Of a stretch of 25,740 nt of DNA, positions 10,701 to 19,184 are shown in pieces. The translations under genes and the position numbers were made by a program. The DNA comes from Jimgerdemannia flammicorona (taxonomy: Eukaryota; Mucoromycota; Endogonomycetes; Endogonales; Endogonaceae). The DNA is taken from the NCBI GenBank assembly GCA_003990745.1, contig RBNI01000931.1:1-25740 (forward strand), written 5' to 3'. Numbering within the stretch: position 1 is the first letter of the stretch; every line of letters starts with the position of its first letter. The notes beneath the pieces are model-generated. The model did not search any database and was not told the DNA's origin. It was given only the letters and a program-made list of their open reading frames with translations.

Positions 10701-13700
10701 ATCCAGAGCACTTACCGCGGTTACCTCGGCCGCCTCGTCGCCGCTCAGCGTTATAGTGCCACAGTCTGGCTCCAAACCATGGCGCGGCGGGCTCTAGCAC
10801 GGCGCCGGTTCGTGGCGGAGAAGGGCGTGCGCGCGATCCAGGCGCAATGCCGAGGCGTCGTTGTCAGGAAGCGGATCGAAACTTTGCTGGATATGGTTCG
10901 GCCCATGCAGGCTGCGGCGCGCGGGTGGTTGGTTCGCCAGCGGGTCGGCAGGGACATGATTGCGCACCGTGCGGCGACGATGATCCAGACGGCGTGGCGG
11001 GGCGTCGAGGCCCGGCAGTGGTTCCTGCTCCTCAAGGCCGTGGTGTTGGTTCTGGAGGAACGCAGGCAGGCCACGCTGCTGTGCCGTCGGGACCGGGAGC
11101 GATACGAGAAGCTATGGTGGGCGACGTGGACTGTGCAACAGCAGTGGCGGGCCAAGCTGGAGGGCACACGGGTCCGTAAGTGGTATGCTGGGGTGCGGAA
11201 GGTCGTCATTAAGACGCAGACCGTGGCGCGGGGGGTGCTGGTTCGAAGGCGGTATGGGGAGATTAGGGCAGCGGTGGCGATGCAGAAGGTGTGGAGGGGT
11301 TTCCAGGCCAGGAGGGATTATGTTCTTCTGAGGGCGGCGACGATCGCGATGCAGAGTCGGCGGAGAGCGCTGTTGGAAACGAGGAGGGAGAGGCAAGTGT
11401 TTTTGATACAGAAATGGGCGGTGATGGTGATTCAGGAGAGGTGGAGGGCGTGCATACTGGCGAGGAGGACAGCGCGAGCGTACATGCTTTGGCGGTTCGC
11501 AGCCGTGTTCATACAACGGAACTGGCGCCGGTACGTGGCGAGAAGGCGGTTCGTAGAGCTAAAGGCGGTGACGCTCGCGATGCAGAGGAGGCGGCGCGCG
11601 CTGGTTGCGACGAGGGCGGAACGGAAGGAGTTTATAGTACAAAAATGGGCCGCCATGGTCATTCAGGAGAGGTGGCGGGCATACGTTGTCACGCGGCAGA
11701 CGGCCGACGCGTTCCAGACCTATCGGTGTGCGGCGATCGTGGTGCAGGCGGCGTGGCGAAGGTACGAGGCGCGCACAAGGTTCCTCGAGCTGCGCGAGGC
11801 GGTCGGTTACGTGCAGAGGAGGCGGCGCGCACTGGTTGCGACGAGGGCGGAACGGAAGGAGTTTATAGTGCAAAAATGGGCCGCCATGGTCATTCAGGAG
11901 AGGTGGCGGGCATACGTTGTCACGAGGCAGACTGCCGACGCGTTCCAGACCTATCGGTGTGCGGCGATCGTGATGCAGGCGGCGTGGCGAAGGTACGAGG
12001 CGCGCACAAGGTTCCTCGAGCTGCGCGAGGCGGCCGTTTGCGTGCAGAGGAGGCGGCGCGCACTGGTTACGACGAGGGCGGAACGGGAGGAGTTTATGAT
12101 ACAAAAATGGGCCGCCATGGTCATTCAGGAGAGGTGGCGGGCATACGTTGTCGCGCGGCAGACGGCCAAGGCATTCCAGGTCTATCGGTGTGCGGCGGTC
12201 GTGGCACAGACGGCGTGGCGAAGATACGAAGCACGCACAAGGTTCCTCGAGCTGCGCGAGGCCGCTGTTTGCGTGCAGAGGAGGCGGCGCGCCATCGTCA
12301 TGACGCGACTGGTCAGAGAATGGTACATCGATCTCGTGTGGGCGACCATGGTCTTCCAGCAGCGATGGAGGGCCCAGTTGGCAATGCGCGAGGCTGCCGA
12401 GTCGTACCAGGCGATGCGGAAGGCGGCGGTTGTGCTCCAATCCGTGTACCGTGGGTATAGGGCGCGATGCGAGGTCGAACAGTTGCGAGTGGAGACACAC
12501 GCCGCCACCGTCATCCAGACGGCATACAGGACATTCGTGGCACGGTACGACTTCGTGATGCTCAAGGCGGCGGCGATCTGCGTGCAGAGGAGAAGGAGGG
12601 CGCTGGTGCAGGGCCGGGAGGTGCACGCGGCGTATCACGAGTATCGCGACGCTGCCCTACAGATCCAGGAGTGGTGGCGCGCGTGCCAGTTGCGCAGGAC
12701 GATCAGGGCCGATTTCGTGGCGCTGCGGAGCGCGATTATCGGCGTGCAGAGCCTGGTGCGTGGGGGGATGGTTCGGGAGCTGGTGCGGCGGTTCCGTGCG
12801 GCCGTCAAGATCCAGTCGGTGTATCGGATGTACGTTTGTCGACGCGAGTTCGAGGACATGCGCTGGGCGGCTTGGGTTGTCCAGGCACGATGGCGTGCCA
12901 AGGTTGCATGCGTAGAGGAGAGGCGGTGGTACCTACAGAAATGCTGGGCGTCCACGATCATTCAGGAAACGTGGCGTGCGTGTCAGGAGAGGAGGAGGTG
13001 TCGCAACGAATTCCTCGACATGCGGTGGGCGAGCATCACGATCCAGTCTCACTTCAAGAGGTACCTGGCCAGGACGCAATTCCTGCAAATGCGAGAAGCG
13101 GCCGTCACGATCCAGCGCGTGGTGCGCGGTCATCTAGCTCGTGTGGTCCTTGCTCAACAGTATGACGAGGAGTATTGCGCTGCCACCGTCATCCAGGCCG
13201 GCGCTCGTGGATACCTTACGCGCGTCAGGATCGCTCGGGAAATGGCTCTTCGACGCGAGTATCTTCAAAGCTGGTTCCAGGAAGCCTACCAGCACATGTG
13301 CGCCATCCGCATCCAACGCGTCTTCCGCAACCACGTCGCGTATCAGGCCGCCAAGAAGCACCACGACTCCATCGTCACCATCCAGCAGTGGTGGCGTGCC
13401 AAGGCCGTTCGCCTCAACTTCCTGCGCCTCCGCGCTGCGACCCTCTTCGTGCAAGCCAGGGCGAAGCTCGTGTTCCTCCGGCATACACGGGCGGCGCTCA
13501 TCATACAAAAAAGGTGGCAGGTCGTTGTGGCGCGACGAAGGTTCCTCAGGATATGCGAGGCTACGCTGTTGATTCAGTCAGTGTGGAGGGCGCATTTGGT
13601 TAGACGGACGCAAGGGCCCAAGTTTAGGGCTATGAGAAGAAACATTAGGGAGGTGAATGCTAGAGCGGAGGAGCACATGAAGCTAAGCAATAGGACGACG

Positions 13701-14408
13701 ATGGCCTTGGATATTTTGTTGACGAGCAAGCAGTTATCGGCGGTGTTGAAGGCTTGTTATCATTTAGGTAAACATTTCGTCCTTTGCTATGGCTGCCTTT
13801 TTTTTATAGTCTTATGAATATTGAAAGACTCTAATATCCACCGCATTCTCAACAATCTAGATGTAGTCACCGACCTATCCAAGATCTGCTGCCTCCGGCT
13901 CATTGAGCACAACGTCATCCGCATCATCTTTACACTCATCAAGCAATCCAACCGTTCGCAGCCGCACATGGAAGTCCTCAAGCATGCCATGTATATCCTC
14001 CGCAATCTCTCGCGGACCCCGGAAACCTCGCCACACGTCTTCGCCGATCCAGAGGGCGTCGATATTCTCGTCGAGAGCCTGCAGTCGTACCGCGAGAACG
14101 AGCGGATCTTCGCCTGTGCTGCGTCCATCTTGGTGACGATGGCGCGAGGCGGGCAGGACGGCACTGCGAACGCTAGGCAAATGCGCCAACTCCCCAACGT
14201 CCTCAAACGCATCAAGGCGGTGCAGGCATTCGCTGAGAGGAAGTTCGCAAAGGAATTTTCAGCTACGGGCACGGCGGCGAAGGCGAGCAAGGCGGCAGCG
14301 AAGCCTATGACGAAGGTGGCGAAGGAGAAGGAGAGGGAGAAGGAGAGAGCGAACAGGACGTTAGCGGCGTTGACGGAGCTGATGGAGAGGTTGGAAGGTC
14401 GAAAGTAG
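7771..14408 (+). CDS. ASPM/Asp-like abnormal spindle protein with CH domains and a very long IQ array
   Basis: Nine exons are inferred: 7771-8418, 8505-8702, 8802-9218, 9318-9608, 9732-9941, 10046-10202, 10322-10428, 10539-13767 and 13828-14408, about 1945 aa. Residues 1-216 are low complexity, with an APAPAPAP stretch. Residues 217-400 match the conserved pre-CH block (DPRWLVVGLETVMG, FFLDRAKPARLLPNDPCLF, LGEGDVVRHL, AVNHVQTPLEEYNFEV). Calponin-homology domain 1 spans exons 3-4 (NLATDLRDGIKLTRLVE, DGHREKTFALLW) and domain 2 spans exons 5-7 (LLLSWCKVV, NSFADGRALCYIVHHYHP). Exon 8 alone encodes about 1076 residues with roughly 40 IQ-like motifs (for example IQERWRAYVV), which bind calmodulin or light chains. 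The last exon encodes an ARM/HEAT-like domain and a Lys/Glu-rich tail. ASPM proteins focus microtubule minus ends at spindle poles. The last acceptor (TTGAAAG) is weak, but it is the only one that keeps frame. Confidence 0.95.
11583..12275 (+). repeat. Three near-identical 231-bp (77-codon) tandem units within the IQ array
   Basis: The word CAGAGGAGGCGGCGCGC recurs at 11583, 11814, 12045 and 12276, exactly 231 bp apart, and the intervening sequence is nearly identical between copies. Each unit encodes 77 residues containing three IQ-like motifs (QRRRRALV, IQERWRAYVV, QAAWRRYEAR). Identity at DNA level, including synonymous sites, points to recent duplication or gene conversion. A fourth copy begins at 12276 but diverges within about 20 bp. 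The units correspond to about residues 1025-1255 of the ASPM-like protein. Confidence 0.93.
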
Positions 14409-15693
14409 GGTCAAGTTGGGGATTATATGATTCAACGGATATCTCTATTTTTCGTATTTCTCGTTATTTTTTTTTTATAATGACATCGTGATTTTGGCCG
14501 TCTTTTCCTTCGTTTGCTTTGTGTTTTGATTTGGCGTGATCTGCAAGCCGCCATAGCAATGTACATAGTGGTGACAATCTGCGAATTGAATGAACACATA
14601 GGAGAGAAATCGTGTGGCCGCTGCACCGAGTTGTCCAAAGCATGGAGGGAGGCAATTTTTCCTCTGGCATTGTTGGGTTGAAGGGAACAAGATTTTGCGC
14701 AACACCCCTTGAACTTCACGTGACCCTGATCGCGTGGTATTTCGATCTTGGCAGCAGTAATCTCTCTAGCATAGCGAAGCAGAAAGCAAAGGATTGTTTG
14801 TCTCTGATGATCATAAAGTAACCGTCTTTGATGTTCGCTCGCAACACAGGTGACCTGCTGGATGGGTATTCTGTTCGCTCGGTTGCAGTGGGCCCCAAGG
14901 TTTTAACACAGACCAGCGCTGTAGTAAGTTGCCATAGGTCAAGCAGCCGACAATGACGTGATCATGTATATATTTTGCAAGAAATGCTGGCCAGGTGAGG
15001 TGGGCCTTGGTAGCTTTTTTTTTAAAAAAAAAAAAAACGGTAATCGGACTTGTAGGTGAGCAGCTTTGCATTCCATTGGACTCGATGATTGTCCTTTGTC
15101 ATTGTTCAATCAGGCTCCCTAAATATGTTCCAACGGCTATAGCTCGGGCATATGACAAAAAGCCCGTTTGCAACTTGTCGCAGACGTTTCCGCTGTGTGA
15201 GAAGCGTGGGAGTTACGCGGTGTGGGTGATGGGTTGTTCGAAAGCTTCCCTCTATATTGAGAACCGTCGACCTCCTGCATCATTCCGGAGTCCGCTTGAG
15301 GTCACTTCAGAGACAGGTCACCTACCTCCATTAAAGAACCGCTCGCTCATTTCGTGAAACGCGCGGCACTCGGTACACCCTAAATAATGGACATTATCTT
15401 TGTTCAATTGGCAAGCGAGTATCGCAGGACCTGAGCATGCGCGATATATTAACATGTATGCTAGAAATTGAATAAAAAATATAAATCGAGCAAGTGCGTA
15501 GGTAGGTATGTGATCTATGTACGTTCGGGAGATAAGCAATTACTACATTATAAAGAGAAAGGGAAATGGGACGGGCGAAAAAAAGTTGTACATGATTGAA
15601 TGCAAAAGGCAACTATAATCTCAACGAATGTTCGGTTTTAGGTAACGAAAGGTTAAAGGGTGGAAATATGCACAAGGAAATAAAGAGATTGTT

Positions 15694-15758
<65 letters not shown>

Positions 15759-15811
15759 ATCTAGTAGAGAAATCTTCCTACACGAAAAGCAGGCCCCCTT
15801 GTCTCTTGTCC
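14409..15811. other. Convergent intergenic region, no supported gene
   Basis: This 1.4-kb spacer lies between the ends of the ASPM-like gene (+) and the tetraspanin gene (-). No open frame gives a recognisable protein. It contains CACGTG at 14717-14722, a T9A14 self-complementary tract at 15015-15037 and a 62-nt A run at 15695-15756. No tRNA-like fold or transposon domain was seen. Confidence 0.5.
15695..15756 (+). repeat. A62 homopolymer
   Basis: Sixty-two uninterrupted A residues follow GATTGTTC and precede GAATCTAG. The tract lies just downstream of the tetraspanin stop on the other strand, where it is a T62 run. No obvious target-site duplication or pol III B box was found beside it, so a retroposon tail cannot be shown. 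The exact length may be unreliable in the assembly. Confidence 0.85.
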
Positions 15812-17497
15812 CTAATCTGTCACAACCCGTTTTGATGCAGCTCGATATTGGCGGCGTTGACTCTCCTTCCTTCGTACCCCAGTCAACATATCCGACTTTG
15901 TGGTGGGGTCGGCGGCGACGATGCCTACGGCGTTGTAGTCGATACGGTAGATTTTCGGAGGGAGTCCCTTTCCAAATTTGCGGTTGACGTGGTTTGAGCA
16001 GAGGAGCGCGACGAAGATGACGAAAATGTGAACGGGGAGGAGGAGGAAGGTGATCGTGTAGGTGTAGATGAGGCCGGACTTGGTGAGGGTCTGGTATTTG
16101 TACTTGCAGCCCGGGAGGAGCGTGCGTGGGAAGCACTTGCTTGAGCGTTCCGGCCAGTCCGCGAACTCCTTGTAGCCGCAGCAACGGAGCTGGTGGAGGG
16201 AGGGAGGGTAAAATGTTGTGTAAGATGTAGATCTTGATAGACTCAGGCACAATTTCTTTCAATGAACGTTACAAGCAATTCCCTCTCCCCACCCTATCCC
16301 ACAACTTACATTAGCCTGCACTCTAGACCTATCGTCCCGATCGAAGATATCGTGCCATTGGTTTCTGAGCTTTGCCTCGAGGTTCCATTTGTTTTTGCGG
16401 TACGAGACGTACCCCACAGACGCAATCAAGGCGAAGCAGGGCCAAAGCAAAACGTTGTAAATGGCGAGGATGCCACGATTGTTAAGCATGATACCCGTGT
16501 AGCCCAGGAGTGAGGTGAGGAGGCAAAGGCCGCCCATTGCCGTGACAACTGTGGGAAGGAAGGCCTTGTGTCAATGGGGTGTTCGTTACGAGACAGGGGA
16601 GAGAGACGGGTGACGGGGGATTGTGAGTACGTACGGCCTAGAAGGACGGGTTCGCCGACGATGACGGTGTCAGCGCGTTCGAAGACTAATTTGGGGGCAA
16701 TGGGTAGATGGTGTTATGGTGGTTAGCTGGGACCGATCTTGGGGAGATACTGTAACAGAATGGTGTAAGGGATAAATGAAGGAGACTCAGCATACGTTTG
16801 AACCAGGTCAATACCACCAACATGCTAGCCCCGAGACCGTAAATGAATAGCTGCAAGGAGGATGAAGGAGTGTGAGAAGCGCGAGGACATGAGGGGCGAG
16901 AGCAATACTTGATCGGAAGGGGCGCAGCTCGTCACTTAACCTACCAGAGTGTTCGCGACCAAAAGCAACCACTTGTGTTTGGACCACCTCATCTTCCTCG
17001 GCACTCCGTCGTGCATGTATCGCTTCATGATATGCAGCGAGCTACCGTCTACATTCATGATTGAAGTCCTGGGCGAGTGGCTGCTGCCGCCGCCGCTGTT
17101 CAGCCAGGGTTGCACGGGCGCGGGCAGCGGAGGCATCTCGTCTTGGTTTTGGGTAGATAGGCTGTTGGTAGAGTTGTCGGGGGAGACGTCGAAGGGGAAG
17201 CGAACGTTGAGGAGGCGGGAGTTACGGGCGCTGCTGGGTGCGGAGCTATTGCGGTAGTTGCCGGTAGTGGGGTTGACGTTGGAGATTGGATAATTCCTGT
17301 GAAAGGAGGGTGCGCAAAGGAGAGAACAAACCAAGGTTTAGTATACAATAAGAGAGGAAAAGTGTGGCAACGTGTAGCGTACGACTCGATAGTAATCGCT
17401 GTTTGGATAATGAAACTTACCGTTGGCGAACGTCGGCAGGTCCAAACGATAGCGGGTGCGCGAAACGAGAGGTACCAATGTCTGCTTCTTCCAACAT
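15812..17497 (-). CDS. Fungal tetraspanin with long N-terminal cytoplasmic tail (Tsp2-type)
   Basis: Six exons are inferred on the minus strand: 17497-17421, 17296-16945, 16850-16796, 16685-16635, 16548-16310 and 16189-15812, giving 383 aa. All five introns have good GT..AG ends, and the phases close. A polar Ser/Pro/Asn-rich tail fills residues 1-130. Membrane segments are about 135-160, 180-200, 204-228 and 298-322. The large loop has the CCG signature at 261-263 plus C277 and C286 (LLPGC), and TM4 is followed by CSNHVNRKFGKG, matching the CSNHV..FGKG block that I recall from basidiomycete Tsp2 proteins. The large loop is short, about 70 residues, as usual for fungi. Tetraspanins organise plasma-membrane microdomains, and fungal members are linked to polarised growth and host penetration. 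Which of these applies here is unknown. The first exon (25 codons) has no domain support, but it supplies the only nearby ATG with a matching phase-2 donor. Confidence 0.88.
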
Positions 17498-18644
17498 TTT
17501 ATTGATGGCGGTGTGTTACGCTCCCGGAGGTATTTGGTAAGCAAGGTTTTACGCGAGCTATGTGACCGGGCCAAGGGATAGAGAGGAAAGAGGGGAAATG
17601 AATCTTTCATGTCAGTATGTCAGTGGAATGGCTCGAACTGGCAACCGGGGGTCCCGTTTTGGCAGAAGTTACTGTTTCACCATCCCCAGCCCAGGGCTTC
17701 GAGATCGTAGAATTTCTGGTTGGGATGGGAATCAGCCGATTTAAGTACCAATGCTAACCATCAGCTTAGAACAATAAACTGCCCGGAACAATCATCCAGG
17801 TACATCGAGTATTAATCGGGTTGAGCCATGAGTGTGTATGTTCAATCACACAGTCAGCAATTGACAGCTCCGTGTGGACCAACGATCTCGGGTGCCATTC
17901 CGATCGACCAATCGTAGCCCGGGACTTCACGTAACGTGTTTGGTTCAGATAGGGAAAGGGTTCTTCTGCACTCGTGACTCTTCGCGCTTACAGAACCTGC
18001 CGGCATGGCGGAATTGCATAATATGCAACGTGTTGAATGACGCTCTATTTTTAGGACGCGTCTATAGGATGTGATATCCGAAATCATTATTACACACAAA
18101 AATAAAACCTGTGTTGACAATGAAATCTCCCACCACGAAAGCAAAGAAGGTATGATGTTCACCAAATCCCATCACGGAGCCTCCCTCCATACCACGAAAC
18201 ACCCACATATGCGTGACACAGCCCAGCATCCCCCCCTGCATTATTATGCACGCCTGTTTGTTTTCGAACGCCGACGCCGCAGTGCCCGCGCACGGCTCGG
18301 AATGACGTGAAAGGAGAAGAATACGACTCTGCCTAGACCTTGCCACTGGCAGGGTTGTGGATGTGTGATTTAATGCTCAGCTGGCAAAATATCGTGGGAA
18401 TCATAGAAGGCCCAATGCATCTCGTTCTGGACCTCCGTATCACGTGTCACGGGCTGACACAGTATCTGCGGATGCGTTCGCCGTGGGTAATGGGATCGAG
18501 TTCTTTGGTTTTTGCGTTCGTTTGTTCTTTCAGGGGGTCTTATTAAAGCTAATGAAATTAATATAGATAATGTGAATGGTGGGGGGGTCGGAGGGGGGCT
18601 TTGCCTCGCGGTATCGCTTTACCACGGACAAACGGTCTATTTGT

Positions 18645-18677
18645 ATTTTGTTTTGTTTTGTTTTGTTTTTTTTTTTT
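18645..18677 (+). repeat. (TTTTG)n microsatellite ending in T12
   Basis: Four consecutive TTTTG units run into twelve T residues at 18666-18677. On the minus strand this reads as an A-rich tract with CAAAA units, the shape of a decayed poly(A) tail. No element body could be attached to it. Confidence 0.7.
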
Positions 18678-18823
18678 ATCAACCGCCAAAATGCTTCCTG
18701 ATGATTCGGTGCATGCCTTTGAAAATTCTCAAGCGGGACGTTTTGATTGAACCGAACTTTGAATAAGTATTTGGTGATATATATCGGCACATTTTCTCTC
18801 CACTCGATGCGATACATGTCTAT

Positions 18824-18827
<4 letters not shown>

Positions 18828-18860
<33 letters not shown>
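18828..18860 (+). repeat. A33 homopolymer
   Basis: Thirty-three A residues follow TATTATT and lie about 150 bp to the right of the (TTTTG)n tract, so the two face each other as A-rich ends on opposite strands. No terminal repeats or open frame lie between them. Confidence 0.8.
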
Positions 18861-18861
<1 letters not shown>

Positions 18862-19105
18862 ATCCGTTCTCTACTCTATATGTTTGAAGGAATGAACCGT
18901 GCCATAGATCCATAGTCGGGTGTCCCGGTTTCTGCAGGGCATCATCTTTCGAACTGTGTCGCCCGTGATCACTAATTAGGTGATGTTTTTTGTCCTTTGG
19001 CGACCTCCAATCCGAGATATTCATAGTAGAAATAAGGGTATTGAACGGTACAAAGGGTCGGAACATCATGTCTGCAAGGTTGATTGACAATGATTTGATA
19101 TACTA

Positions 19106-19111
19106 TTTATT
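19106..19111 (-). terminator. Candidate polyadenylation signal of the ankyrin-like gene
   Basis: TTTATT on the plus strand is AATAAA on the minus strand, 74 nt after the stop of the minus-strand gene and inside a strongly AT-rich stretch (about 19095-19135). Confidence 0.5.
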
Positions 19112-19184
19112 TACATTTAATATTTAATTTAATCGTGTTTTGTTGGTGGTATGTATTTTAAACCGAAAGAAAGAAAATATGTGA

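Larger units (their letters stand above)
17498..19184. other. Intergenic region rich in simple sequence, no supported gene
   Basis: This 1.7-kb stretch separates the starts of the tetraspanin gene (-) from the end of the ankyrin-like gene (-). No frame shows a known domain. It contains CACGTG at 18441-18446, a G7/G6 patch near 18580-18598, a (TTTTG)n tract at about 18645-18677 and an A33 run at 18828-18860. The left part should hold the tetraspanin promoter. A tRNA-like B-box sequence near 17630 on the minus strand was examined and rejected. Confidence 0.45.

Noticed and set aside
11291..12638. Long open frames overlapping the IQ array: 389 codons on + and 359 codons on -
   Set aside because: They lie in the GC-rich tandem-repeat part of the ASPM-like exon. 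The repeat preserves openness in other frames, since 231 is divisible by 3, and the translations show no domain.
15660..15835. Open frames encoding long poly-Lys or poly-Phe
   Set aside because: They arise only from the A62 homopolymer and are not genes.
17600..17740. Possible minus-strand tRNA, from a B-box-like GTTCGAGCC near 17630
   Set aside because: The flanking bases do not form a T-stem, and no matching acceptor, D or anticodon arms could be drawn.
387..18446. Apparent recurrence of CACGTG in non-coding DNA (387, 686, 2310, 6245, 14717, 18441)
   Set aside because: About six occurrences are expected by chance in 25.7 kb, so there is no enrichment. Only the two lying within about 65 bp of a start codon are noted, with low confidence.
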